Source: Fodinicurvata sp. EGI_FJ10296
GTDB taxonomy: Bacteria; Pseudomonadota; Alphaproteobacteria; DSM-16000; Inquilinaceae
Length of the DNA: 64,000 bases
Assembly: GCF_040712075.1 (NCBI RefSeq)
Contig: NZ_JBFCVL010000011.1
Coordinates: forward strand, 1 to 64,000
Direction: 5' to 3'
Positions 9,754-18,185 of the stretch are shown here, piece by piece (position 1 is the first letter of the stretch; each line of letters opens with the position of its first letter). The notes beneath the pieces are model-generated. The model made no database searches. It was given only the letters and a program-made list of their open reading frames with translations, and had not been told where the DNA came from. The position numbers and the translations under genes were made by a program.

Positions 9754-11403
9754 ATGACGAGCGGGTACGACTACATCATCTGCGGTGGCGGCAGTTCGGC
9801 CTGCGTCGCCGCCGCGCGTCTGGTCCGCGATCACGGCGCGCGGGTGCTGCTGCTGGAAGAAGGCGACAGGGCGCGCGGCATGCTGGTCGACATGCCGGCC
9901 GGCTTCATCAAGTTTCTCAAGGGCCATCCCTATCTGACCATGCACAAGCCGGTGCCGCAGGCCGCGCTCGGCGGTCGGCAACCCATCGTCCCTCAGGGCA
10001 AGGCGCTGGGCGGGTCCAGCATGGTCAACGGCATGGTCTATATCCGGGGCCAGCCGGGCGACTTCGCCGCCTGGGACGCGGCCACCGGCGGCGCCGGCTG
10101 GGGCTATGACGATCTGCTGCCCTATTTCATCCGTCAGGAGGGCAATCAGCGTCTCGGCGGTCGGTATCATGGTGTGCTCGGCCCGCTCAAGGTGTCCGAC
10201 CACATCCACAAATGCGATCTGTCCTATGCCTTCGTCGCCGCCCTGCAGAATATGGGCTATCCGCTCAATCCCGATTTCAACGGCGCACGCCAGGCCGGTG
10301 TCGGCTTCATGCAGTTGACGACGGAAAAGGGCAAGCGCTGCCATGCCTACAAGGCCTTTCTCGAACCGGAAATGGGCAATGGGAACCTGACGGTTCAGAC
10401 CGGGGCGACCGTCACCCGAGTGTTGATGGACGGCGATCGCGCCACCGGCGTGGAATATGTCACCGGCGGACGGACCGAACGCGCCGAAACCGACGGCGAA
10501 ATCCTGTTGGCCTGCGGGGCGTACCAGACGCCGAAACTTCTGATGCTCTCGGGCATCGGCCCCGAAGACCAGCTGCGCCACCATGGCATCACGGTGCATA
10601 CCGATCTGCCGGGGGTGGGCCGGAACCTGATGGATCACCACGAGGTGCCGATCGTGGCGGCCACCAACGGCGCCTATGGTTATTTCGGCCAGGATTCCGG
10701 TTGGCGCATGGTCGCCAATGGCCTGCAATGGCTGCTGTTCAAATCCGGGCCCGTGACGTCCAACGGCGTCGAAGCCTGCGTGTTTCTGAACCCGGACGAT
10801 CCGGCGGCCGATCCGACGATCCAGCTTTATTGCGTGCCGACCGTCTATCTCGACAGTGACGTGGCCGGCGTCGACGCCACCCATGGCGTAACGCTGAACG
10901 CCTGCCTGCTGCGCCCCAAAGCCAGAGGAACCGTCAGCCTGCAAAGTGCCGATCCGACCGCCCTGCCCGTCATCGACAACAACTATCTGGGTGACCCGGA
11001 CGACCTGCGCCTGTCGATCGCCGGGCTGCGGGCCTCACGCGCGATGCTGACCGCGGAACCACTGAAATCCATGATCACCTCCGAGATCCACCCCGGCGAC
11101 AGCGCTACCGACGACGAGGCGCTGGCCGCCCATTGCCGGCGGACGGTCAAGACCAACTATCACCCCAGCGGCACCGCACGCATGGGCGCCGACGACGATC
11201 CGATGGCGGTTCTGACGCCGGATCTGGCCGTGCGCGGCGTCCGCGGGCTGCGGGTGATCGACGCCTCGATGATGCCCAACATCGTCTCCGGCAACACCAA
11301 CGCCACGGTGCTGGCCGTCGCAGACCGGGCCGTCGACCTGATCACCGGCACCCCGCCGCTGGAGCCTGTTCCCGCCGCAACACCCGCACCTGATCGCCCC
11401 TGA
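9754..11403 (+). CDS. GMC-family FAD oxidoreductase (choline/polyol dehydrogenase-like)
   Basis: This 549-residue flavoprotein has the FAD-binding motif YIICGGGSSACVAAARL near the N-terminus, the GMC signature GKALGGSSMVNGMVYIRG, and the C-terminal His/Asn region (YHPSGTARMG ... SGNTNATVLAVAD). It starts 10 bases after the SDR gene, so it belongs to the polyol operon. GMC enzymes oxidise primary or secondary alcohols and pass electrons to O2 or quinones. In this setting an alternative first oxidation of the imported polyol, or oxidation of a related alcohol, is likely. The coding end runs directly into the tandem repeats: the TGA lies inside the first repeat hairpin. Confidence 0.9.
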   Translation: MTSGYDYIICGGGSSACVAAARLVRDHGARVLLLEEGDRARGMLVDMPAGFIKFLKGHPYLTMHKPVPQAALGGRQPIVPQGKALGGSSMVNGMVYIRGQPGDFAAWDAATGGAGWGYDDLLPYFIRQEGNQRLGGRYHGVLGPLKVSDHIHKCDLSYAFVAALQNMGYPLNPDFNGARQAGVGFMQLTTEKGKRCHAYKAFLEPEMGNGNLTVQTGATVTRVLMDGDRATGVEYVTGGRTERAETDGEILLACGAYQTPKLLMLSGIGPEDQLRHHGITVHTDLPGVGRNLMDHHEVPIVAATNGAYGYFGQDSGWRMVANGLQWLLFKSGPVTSNGVEACVFLNPDDPAADPTIQLYCVPTVYLDSDVAGVDATHGVTLNACLLRPKARGTVSLQSADPTALPVIDNNYLGDPDDLRLSIAGLRASRAMLTAEPLKSMITSEIHPGDSATDDEALAAHCRRTVKTNYHPSGTARMGADDDPMAVLTPDLAVRGVRGLRVIDASMMPNIVSGNTNATVLAVADRAVDLITGTPPLEPVPAATPAPDRP

Positions 11404-11824
11404 CACCGATCAGGGGCCCGAGTTACATGCACCTGGCTCGCATTGCGACATCGCAAGCTGCTGCTCGAGGTCCCCGCTCAAGGCGGGGACGATCAGGGAG
11501 TGGCGGCGCGGACGATCAGGTTGAGTTTCCTACCCCTACCTGAGCGCCCCTGACACCGATCAGGGGCCTCGAGCCGCATGCACCCGGCTCGTGTGTCGGT
11601 ATCGCAAGTTGTCGCGCGAGGTCCCCGCTCAAGGCGGGGACGATCAGGGGGTGGCGGCGCGGACGATCAGGCTAAGCTATTACCCCCTACCTGATCGCCC
11701 CTGACACCGATCAGGGGCCCCGATCCGCATGAGCCCGGCCCGCGTGTCGACATCCCAAGTTGCTGCTGCCGAGGTCCCCGCTCAAGGCGGCGACGATCAG
11801 GGGGTGGCGACGCGAACGATCAGG
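11397..11824 (+). repeat. Three tandem ~150-bp hairpin repeats (short-hairpin type)
   Basis: Three head-to-tail copies begin at 11397, 11547 and 11698 (periods 150 and 151); the third is cut short. Each opens with the hairpin CCCCTGA-caccga-TCAGGGG, carries a GCATG(A/C)(G/A)CCCGG block, then a second hairpin GTCCCCGC-tcaag-GCGGGGAC (perfect in copies 1 and 2), and ends with GACGATCAGG. The stop codon of the GMC gene lies in copy 1 and the stop of the convergent GIY-YIG gene lies in copy 3. The array therefore fills the whole convergent intergenic gap. No open frame here looks real. The family is shared with 22.9-23.5 kb and the window start. Confidence 0.9.
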
Positions 11825-12155
11825 ACGGCGGCAATGCACTTTCAACCGGCGAGCCCCAATCTTGGTCGATTTCGCGCCAGTCCGGATTCAGACTCTCGAT
11901 CAGTTCCACTTTCCACTGCCGACGCCATTTCTTGATTTGGCGCTCACGGCGAAGCGCCGCGATCATGGACGCATGGCACTCGATGTACACCAGCCGACAG
12001 ATCCCGTATTTGCGCGTATGTCCGGCAACGAGACCGTTGCGATGCTCCCAAAGTCGCTTTCCGACGAATTCGGTCGCACCGACATACAAGGCACCATGGG
12101 GCCTGCTGGCAAGAATGTAGACCCAGGCGGCTGGACAGTGGCCGACCGTCGGCAC
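11820..12155 (-). CDS. GIY-YIG domain nuclease family protein
   Basis: This 111-residue single-domain protein opens with the GIY-YIG signature written here as VYILASRPHGALYVGAT. It is followed by the conserved Arg/His helix (RLWEHRNG), a downstream Tyr (YGICRLVYIE) and Glu-rich helix (RRERQIKKWRR). It belongs to the small UvrC-N/YhbQ-like group of uncertain substrate. It lies 2 bases after radC on the same strand and is probably co-transcribed. The last codons and the TGA stop lie inside the third repeat copy. Confidence 0.88.
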   Translation of the reverse strand: MPTVGHCPAAWVYILASRPHGALYVGATEFVGKRLWEHRNGLVAGHTRKYGICRLVYIECHASMIAALRRERQIKKWRRQWKVELIESLNPDWREIDQDWGSPVESALPPS

Positions 12156-12157
12156 CC

Positions 12158-12898
12158 TCAGATCAGCCCCATGGCTTTCAAGCTGTTATAGCCATTGCGG
12201 GCGATGATCACGTGGTCGTGCAGGTGGACCTCAACGGTCTTGAGGGCGCGGGCAACGACGCGGGTCATCTCGATATCGGCGGTCGACGGCTTGGGATCGC
12301 CGGAGGGGTGGTTGTGGACCAGCAACACCGACGACGCATTCAGTTCAAGGCTGCGCCGGGCAACTTCGCGCGGATAGACGGGTGCGTGGTCGACGGTTCC
12401 CTTCTGCTGGCATTCGTCGAGGATGACGCGGAGCTTCTTGTTCAGATAGATGACGCGGAATTCTTCGGTTTCGAGGTATTGCATTGACAGCGCCAGATAA
12501 TTGATCACCGCCTGCCAGTTCGACAGGATCGGCTTGCCCTGGTAATCCTCGCGCAGCATACGTCGCGTACAGGCCGCGACGATCTTGACCTGTGCCGCCT
12601 GTGTGCGGCTTAGACCGGCCGAGCGCTCCAACTGGCCGGCTTCGGCGTTCAGCACGCCGCCAAGAGTACCGAACCGCTTGATCAGCGCCTTGGCCAGTGG
12701 CTTGACATCGCGCCGGGGAATGGCCCCGAAGAGCAACACCTCCAGCAGTTCGTGATCGGACAGCGCATCGTCACCGCTATCCAGAAAACGCGATCTCAGC
12801 CGCTTTCTATGCCCGCTATTGGCGTGTTCGACGGCGCCAGTGGCCGCCGGGGCCTCACCGTCGCCGACGGCGGCCCCGTTGTCGTCGAGCCCGGTCAC
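12158..12898 (-). CDS. radC: RadC/JAB-family protein
   Basis: This 246-residue RadC homologue has an N-terminal helix-hairpin-helix region (~30-110) and a C-terminal JAB/MPN metalloprotease-like domain. The zinc motif HNHPSGDPKPS ends with the conserved Asp of the JAMM signature (H-x-H ... D). The true function of RadC is unsettled despite the DNA-repair name. The start codon overlaps the map stop by four bases (ATGA), so the two are translationally coupled. Confidence 0.93.
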   Translation of the reverse strand: MTGLDDNGAAVGDGEAPAATGAVEHANSGHRKRLRSRFLDSGDDALSDHELLEVLLFGAIPRRDVKPLAKALIKRFGTLGGVLNAEAGQLERSAGLSRTQAAQVKIVAACTRRMLREDYQGKPILSNWQAVINYLALSMQYLETEEFRVIYLNKKLRVILDECQQKGTVDHAPVYPREVARRSLELNASSVLLVHNHPSGDPKPSTADIEMTRVVARALKTVEVHLHDHVIIARNGYNSLKAMGLI

Positions 12899-13752
12899 CG
12901 GCTCGACGTATCGGCTGTATAGGGAGGACGGGTGTATCCGGCGGGCGACAGCGTGAAAATCTCGCAGCCGGTATCGGTCATGCCGATCGAATGTTCGAAC
13001 TGAGCCGACAGACCCTTGTCGCGGGTCACGGCCGTCCAGCCGTCCGACAGCACTTTGACGTCGGCCTTGCCCGTGTTGATCATCGGCTCGATGGTAAAGA
13101 ACATGCCGGGCTTGAGCACCGCGCCCTCACCTGGTCGGCCGTAATGCAGCACGCTGGGCGGAGCGTGGAACTGCCGGCCCAGACCGTGGCCGCAGAAATC
13201 GCGCACGACCGAGAAGCGCTGCGATTCCGCCAGCGTCTGAATGGCGTGCCCGATATCGCCCAGCGTGGCGCCCGGCTTGACGACGTCGATGCCCGCCATC
13301 AGGCAATCATAGGTAACATCGCACAGGCGCCGTGCCTTGATGCTGACCTTGTCGCCGGAGATGAACATCCGGCTGGTGTCGCCATGCCAGCCATCCAGAA
13401 TGACCGTGATATCGATATTCAGGATATCGCCATTGCGCAGCCGCCGATCGCCGGGGATGCCGTGGCAGACGACGTGATTGAGCGAAATGCAGGTGGCCTT
13501 GGGAAAGCCGCGATAGTCAAGCGGCGCCGGCACGGCACCGTTATCGCGAATATAGGCATGACACAGCGCATCAAGTTCCCCGGTCGTGGCGCCCGGAACG
13601 ACATGCGGGGTGATGTAATCCAGCACCTCGGAGGCCAGACGGCCAGCACGGCGCATGCCCTCGAAGTCATCGGGGCCATGTATGGGTATTCCGGCCTCCG
13701 CCGTCCTGTCGATTGCCGCCTCGATCACCTGACCATCCCCGAATTCTTCCAC
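12895..13752 (-). CDS. map: Type I methionine aminopeptidase
   Basis: This 285-residue enzyme removes the N-terminal Met from new proteins. The five metal ligands of the family are visible: Asp in ILNIDITV, Asp in GWHGDTSRMF, His in CGHGLGRQFH, Glu in FFTIEPMIN and Glu in SAQFEHSIG. It has a ~20-residue N-terminal extension before the usual core (start IHGPDDFEGMRRAGR). The start at ATG 13752 is the only plausible one. It is followed by radC with a 4-base overlap and preceded by sfsA after 53 bases. Confidence 0.96.
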   Translation of the reverse strand: MEEFGDGQVIEAAIDRTAEAGIPIHGPDDFEGMRRAGRLASEVLDYITPHVVPGATTGELDALCHAYIRDNGAVPAPLDYRGFPKATCISLNHVVCHGIPGDRRLRNGDILNIDITVILDGWHGDTSRMFISGDKVSIKARRLCDVTYDCLMAGIDVVKPGATLGDIGHAIQTLAESQRFSVVRDFCGHGLGRQFHAPPSVLHYGRPGEGAVLKPGMFFTIEPMINTGKADVKVLSDGWTAVTRDKGLSAQFEHSIGMTDTGCEIFTLSPAGYTRPPYTADTSSR

Positions 13753-13805
13753 CGAAAATCCCCGCGCAGGCCGTCAAACAGACATGCTGCCCGGCCCGCC
13801 TGCTT

Positions 13806-14537
13806 CTATATAACAACCGGCAGCCGCCGATCCACCGTGATACCGCCCACAGCGATCCGGCAAGCGTAACATACGATCTCCACCCCTTGTTCGGCTACCC
13901 TGGAAAGGGTGGCAGCATAGACCGGATCGATATCGGCAGCGGGGCGGAAATGGTCGCAATCCATCCGCTGAACGATAAAGCACATCACCGCCCGTCCGCC
14001 CCCGGCAACCACCGCCGCCAGTTCGCGCAGATGCCGGGTGCCGCGCGCGGTGACGCAATCGGGAAATTCAGCGGCGGTCGGATGGAGCCCGTCCTCGCGG
14101 CGGAGATGGACGTTCTTGACCTCGACATAACAGTCCGGGACCTCGCGCGCCGGGGCGTCCGCCGCCCCCGACAGAACCAGATCGACGCGGCTGTTGGTGC
14201 CGTATTTGACTTCGTGCCGAACGGTGGCATAGCCGGAAAGTTCGGAAAGGGTACCGGCCGCGATTGCTTCGGCCGCCAAACGATTCGGAAGCCCGGTATT
14301 GACGCCGACGAGTCCGGACGGCAAATCCACCAGTTCCAGCGTGTGCGGATATTTGCGCGTCGCCACCGCCGATTCGGAGATCCATACCGGCAGACCCGGC
14401 GCGGCCAGCCCCAGCATCGCCCCCGGATTGGGGCAATGGACGGTCAGATCCCGGCCATCGTCCAGCGTGACATCGGCCAGAAACCGCTTGTACCGGCGTT
14501 GCAGCCGACCGGGGATCAACGGGGCGGGAAAATTCAT
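13806..14537 (-). CDS. sfsA: SfsA family DNA/RNA-binding or nuclease protein
   Basis: This 243-residue protein starts at ATG 14537 (MNFPAPLIPGRLQRRYKRFL), the standard SfsA opening. An upstream in-frame extension overlaps the divergent gene and is rejected. Conserved SfsA blocks are present: HCPNPGAML, NTGLPNRLA, the PD-(D/E)XK-like region SRVDLVLS ... CYVEVKNVHL, and EFPDCVTARGTRHL. Named for sugar fermentation stimulation; its molecular role is poorly known. First gene of the sfsA-map-radC-GIY-YIG run. Confidence 0.94.
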   Translation of the reverse strand: MNFPAPLIPGRLQRRYKRFLADVTLDDGRDLTVHCPNPGAMLGLAAPGLPVWISESAVATRKYPHTLELVDLPSGLVGVNTGLPNRLAAEAIAAGTLSELSGYATVRHEVKYGTNSRVDLVLSGAADAPAREVPDCYVEVKNVHLRREDGLHPTAAEFPDCVTARGTRHLRELAAVVAGGGRAVMCFIVQRMDCDHFRPAADIDPVYAATLSRVAEQGVEIVCYACRIAVGGITVDRRLPVVI

Positions 14538-14624
14538 GCCGGCGACCCTAGAAACGCAGCGCCCGGAGTGCAAGTCCGCTTGTGCTGTCGTATGGTGCAG
14601 CGGACGAAAGCGAGGAAACACCCG

Positions 14625-15377
14625 ATGACATCCGACACCACGGTTACCGCCTGCCTGCTGCTGATCGGCAACGAGATCCTGTCCGGCCGCACCAAGGACG
14701 CCAATCTGTCCTGGCTGGCCGAGGCACTGGGCGCGGCGGGCATCCGCCTGCGCGAGGCGCGCGTGATCCCCGACGATCCGGAGGAGATCGTCGCCGCCGT
14801 CAATCATTGCCGCGCCCGCTATGATCACGTCTTTACCACCGGCGGCATCGGCCCGACCCATGACGACATAACGGCCGGCTGCATTGCCCGCGCATTCGGC
14901 GTGCCGCTGGAACGCAATGCCGACGCCATCGGCCGGCTCGAACGGCACTACAACGACCCCAGCAAGCTGAACGAGGCCCGGCTGAAGATGGCCGAGATTC
15001 CGGTCGGGGCGAGCCTGATCGACAATCCGGTCAGCGCCGCGCCCGGTTTCACCCTGGAAAACGTCCATGTGCTGCCCGGCGTGCCGAAGATCATGCAGGC
15101 CATGGCCGAAGGGTTGATCAAGACGCTCAAGGGTGGCCGGGTCATGCTGTCCAGGACGCTCGTCTGCCGGATCATGGAAGGCACGGTCGCCGAAACGCTG
15201 GGACGGGTGCAGGCAGCCCACCCGGACGTCGAGATCGGCAGCTATCCGTATATGAGCCCGAACAACGCCGGGGTCAGCCTCGTCTTCCGCTGTGACGACG
15301 CCGCAAAGCTGGAACTGGCGGTGGCGGCGATGGAGGGGGAACTGAAGGCACTCGACACCGAATACCGGGTCGAATAG
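14625..15377 (+). CDS. Molybdopterin-binding (CinA N-terminal type) protein
   Basis: This 250-residue protein consists of the MoCF/CinA N-terminal domain only. Conserved elements are LLIGNEILSGRTKDANLSWLA, FTTGGIGPTHDDIT and VLPGVPKIM. It lacks the C-terminal nicotinamide-mononucleotide deamidase domain of full CinA, as many alphaproteobacterial paralogues do. The ATG at 14625 follows GCGAGGAAACACC. It is divergent from sfsA, with an 87-base gap. The function is probably nucleotide-pyrophosphate hydrolysis or cofactor binding, inferred from the domain. Confidence 0.9.
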   Translation: MTSDTTVTACLLLIGNEILSGRTKDANLSWLAEALGAAGIRLREARVIPDDPEEIVAAVNHCRARYDHVFTTGGIGPTHDDITAGCIARAFGVPLERNADAIGRLERHYNDPSKLNEARLKMAEIPVGASLIDNPVSAAPGFTLENVHVLPGVPKIMQAMAEGLIKTLKGGRVMLSRTLVCRIMEGTVAETLGRVQAAHPDVEIGSYPYMSPNNAGVSLVFRCDDAAKLELAVAAMEGELKALDTEYRVE

Positions 15378-15395
15378 CGCGCGGATGCCCCGCCT

Positions 15396-15578
15396 TCAGC
15401 GCCAGCCCATATCGGCACCGAAGAACTGGTACACCGCCGCGATCGCGACGATGACCCCCAGCCAGATCGCGGCATAAAGCAGGACCGGCTTGCCACGCGA
15501 CATGGCGATCATGCGCGGGAAGTTCCACGCGATCAGCGCCACCATGCTGATCAGCGCCAGAATCTGAACGGTCGTCAT
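15396..15578 (-). CDS. Small two-helix membrane protein
   Basis: This 60-residue protein (start ATG 15578) has two hydrophobic stretches (VQILALISMVALIAW and LLYAAIWLGVIVAIAAVYQF) joined by a short basic loop (PRMIAMSRGK). Similar small proteins of unknown function are common next to housekeeping genes in alphaproteobacteria. A start at 15623 is open but adds an unlikely Arg-rich leader. It converges with the CinA-like gene. Confidence 0.65.
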   Translation of the reverse strand: MTTVQILALISMVALIAWNFPRMIAMSRGKPVLLYAAIWLGVIVAIAAVYQFFGADMGWR

Positions 15579-15701
15579 GTCTGAGCGGCCCCTTCTGCTG
15601 CGGCTCGCGCCACCCGTCGGCACGACGTCCCGACATCCTTAACGACCGAGAGCCCTTGCGTCCACCCGTTGCTGCCGGTAAGAAATCGGGCGTGATTGCG
15701 G

Positions 15702-15788
15702 GCGGACGTGGCGGAATCGGTAGACGCACCAGACTTAAAATCTGTTTCCCTTTTGGGAGTGGGGGTTCAAGTCCCCCCGTCCGCACCA
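15702..15788 (+). tRNA. tRNA-Leu (anticodon UAA)
   Basis: The 87-base sequence folds as a class II tRNA. The acceptor stem GCGGACG pairs with CGTCCGC, followed by discriminator A and an encoded CCA. The D-arm is TGGCGGAATCGGTAGACGCA, the anticodon loop is CTTAAAA (anticodon TAA) on the stem CAGA/TCTG, there is a long variable arm (TTCCCTTTTGGGAG), and the T-arm is GGGGGTTCAAGTCCCCC. It decodes UUA. The DNA to its right soon becomes AT-rich, and tRNA 3' ends are frequent integration targets. Confidence 0.97.
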
Positions 15789-16297
15789 CTCGGTCACCGA
15801 AGGTCGCCTCTGCGGCCGAACACAGCCACATGATTTGCCTGTTTTTTGGCCCAGGATGACCTGTGCGCAGCACATGTATCATGAAATCGAGGAATGCCAT
15901 GCCTCCATCACCGGGGCCTGATCAGAAAAGGACGTGGCGGTCCATGCTCCGGGTTCGCTGTGGCTTTAATCGGCCGAGCGACCAGAATCGAATTTCCACG
16001 GCGGACCGGGAACCAAGCTTCTGGCCTTTGCCTGAGCCGGACCCAAAGTCCGCCTGAACGCACGCAACATGAAGCTGTCCTCGGCGCAAAACGCCCGGAT
16101 CCAGCGCAGGATATGAAGAAGTCCAGTAGCAGCCAATTTTGTGGCAGGCCCTTTTTTTCTGACGATAGCGAGCCGGCAATCATACTTAAGAAAAAATCCC
16201 GCTTATAAGTTGGGTAATCTTGTGATTGACTGAAACTTGGGCGTCACTAAAATTCGTAATAAATGTACGCACGTCATGATTCCGACAAAAATTTGCT
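15789..16297. other. Gene-free stretch after tRNA-Leu
   Basis: This 509-base stretch has no convincing gene. It holds several short overlapping open frames on both strands without ribosome sites or recognisable domains. Its first ~350 bases have the host base composition; from about 16120 it turns AT-rich and leads into the DUF3644 gene. I found no second copy of the tRNA 3' end here that would mark an attachment site. Confidence 0.5.
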
Positions 16298-17488
16298 CTA
16301 TCTTGTCTCCTTTAGTGCATTATACTCTTCCTCTGATGAAATTTTCTCAACAACCAAGGAAACCCAAGCATCATTATACGTGTAATCACCATGGGCCTTG
16401 TGGAATATGCAATACCTCTTGTCTGTATTACTCTTTTCAGTCGCACCTGATTGAGGTCTAACCTTATACCTTTTCCAAGCTTGCTTGTGATTATATAGTG
16501 TGAATTTCCTTCCAGACATTTCGCGTATTTTTTCTCTCGCCTGATCCGGCTTATAAGGATAGTCATCGTCCGCAATAACCCGTTTTTCGAGAATATTATG
16601 TATCTTCTTACCTTCCTTCGATTCAGGTCTAACGAACTCAAAGTTCGCTTTATTTTTCGACGCTCCCTCTAATAAATATACAACGCGAAAACGATATTCC
16701 AAGTCGGCCTTTTCTGCCTCCGATAACCTTCCTTCCAGCTCTGCATCCAAGGCGGAAATGTGCTCCGGAATGTCATACTTCTGAAGATCATTCAACTGCG
16801 TGAAATTCATCTTTGCAAACTGTAGCGCAATTGATAAATCAGATTTAAGAGATATGCTATTTCCAAATAATTCGCATATAGATTGATCGAAATTTAAACA
16901 TGCGGCCTGAAATAATGAGAAAAATTTTACATCTGATCGACCAAGAAGTTTGTGCTCAACGGCATCTCTAATTTCGTTGATATCTCTGATATTATTTCTT
17001 ATGCCGTCACTCAGAGGAAAATCACTTCTTTCAACCATTTTTGATAGAGAAAATGTTCTGCCATTTTTGTGAACAATATTTTTATCTTTACGAATATAGT
17101 ACTCATGCAAAAGATAGGTCCACGCTATATTTGACTGAACAGCAAATTGTTCCGTTTTAAAACGAAGACTAGGACTATTAAAGCTTTGCACTGCGAGAAT
17201 CATAGCCTCACGTGCCCGAATGAGACGTTCGTCATCATATAAATTTAGACCAGTTACGGGATCGTAGGAATTTTTTTTATGCATATAGAACTCTAGGTGA
17301 TCGGATGCCGCCGGCTCGACGTCGGCACTATTCTTTACCTCGGTTATCCGTGCACTGTTAACGGTCGCAATGCGGCCTCGGTTAATAAGGTGCTGAATGT
17401 CTTGGTTGCGCCACCCCTTTGCGAGCAAAGCCTTAACGATGCACCTCTCTTCACAGGTGAGTGCGCCCTGTGGTTTGCGTATCACCAT
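16298..17488 (-). CDS. DUF3644 family protein with HEPN-like R-x4-H motif
   Basis: I start this 396-residue protein at ATG 17488, preceded by GGAGAAAG at good spacing; ATG 17509 is open but has no site. Residues ~8-52 form a small winged-helix-like N-terminus typical of DUF3644 (KALLAKGWRNQDIQHLINRG). Residues ~85-300 are the DUF3644 core (RAREAMILAVQSFNSP, SNIAWTYLLHEYY). Within it RDAVEH (174-179) matches the R-[polar]-x3-H signature of HEPN ribonucleases, here in an IRDAVEHKLLG helix. The gene is clearly AT-rich against GC-rich neighbours and stands alone beside tRNA-Leu, a pattern of recent transfer. An RNA-cleaving defence or toxin role is plausible; this is inference from the motif and context. 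Confidence 0.8.
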   Translation of the reverse strand: MVIRKPQGALTCEERCIVKALLAKGWRNQDIQHLINRGRIATVNSARITEVKNSADVEPAASDHLEFYMHKKNSYDPVTGLNLYDDERLIRAREAMILAVQSFNSPSLRFKTEQFAVQSNIAWTYLLHEYYIRKDKNIVHKNGRTFSLSKMVERSDFPLSDGIRNNIRDINEIRDAVEHKLLGRSDVKFFSLFQAACLNFDQSICELFGNSISLKSDLSIALQFAKMNFTQLNDLQKYDIPEHISALDAELEGRLSEAEKADLEYRFRVVYLLEGASKNKANFEFVRPESKEGKKIHNILEKRVIADDDYPYKPDQAREKIREMSGRKFTLYNHKQAWKRYKVRPQSGATEKSNTDKRYCIFHKAHGDYTYNDAWVSLVVEKISSEEEYNALKETR

Positions 17489-18185
17489 AGTTCTTTCTCC
17501 ATAGATCATCTAAAATCGGAAATCGAGATCTGTATAGTGGTGGCAAATTTACATTACTATGAATTCAGTCGTAATAATCATACTTCTTAAATACTAAAAT
17601 ATTCGCCAGTTGCGCAAAATTATCAGTACGTTACTAGTATAGTTTATATATTTAGCTAATTTTTATAATTAAATATTTTGTTTTAATAGTATATTAAACA
17701 TAATATAGAATATAATGAATGTTTTAATGGATTAGAATCAAATTTTTATTATCATTAGGTCCAGAGAGATGGATCAATAAGATTTTTTTCCCACTCGACT
17801 CAGCGACTCCCTTCTCGGCCAACTGTCATACATCGTACTCTAAGCCGATGTATGGTGCGCACGCTAGAGTTAATCGCCACGCATATACACAACCATAAGA
17901 TTTGCCGTCTTGACTCAATCACCCAGCTTGCATATTTACGGGCGTCGGGAAAAGCCGCCAGAGTGCAGATCATCATCAGAACCAACGGCTTTTGCCCAGA
18001 TTCGGGGCTCACTTCTCAAGACCCCAAATTCTGCCTATCTATAAAGAATACACCTCACCATTCGAGATGACTGTGCCCTGCGCCGCACGCAAGTGACGCT
18101 CCGCCCGAGCGAGGGCAGGGGCAAAATGCCAATTAATCCACGGGTGTCTAGCGAGTGGGGATGCGTCAGTCAGAACACGGCCCAC
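17489..18185. other. AT-rich leader and gene-free stretch
   Basis: The first ~280 bases (to about 17770) are very AT-rich and contain the likely promoter of the DUF3644 gene. The rest returns gradually to the local composition. Short open frames at 17800-18070 on both strands lack ribosome sites and recognisable content. No repeat of the tRNA-Leu end, integrase or terminal inverted repeats could be seen. Confidence 0.5.

Noticed and set aside
13713-14624. Plus-strand frame extending upstream of the CinA-like gene
   Set aside because: It is antisense to map and sfsA; the conserved protein starts at ATG 14625 with a good ribosome site.
15274-15900. Long minus-strand frame across tRNA-Leu
   Set aside because: It runs antisense through the tRNA, a common artefact, and overlaps the small membrane protein gene.
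17800-18070. Small frames on both strands upstream of the LysR end
   Set aside because: No ribosome sites, no recognisable domains, and they overlap each other antisense.
15789-18185. Attachment-site duplicate of the tRNA-Leu 3' end
   Set aside because: I searched by eye for TTCAAGTCCCCC and GTCCGCACCA and found no second copy.
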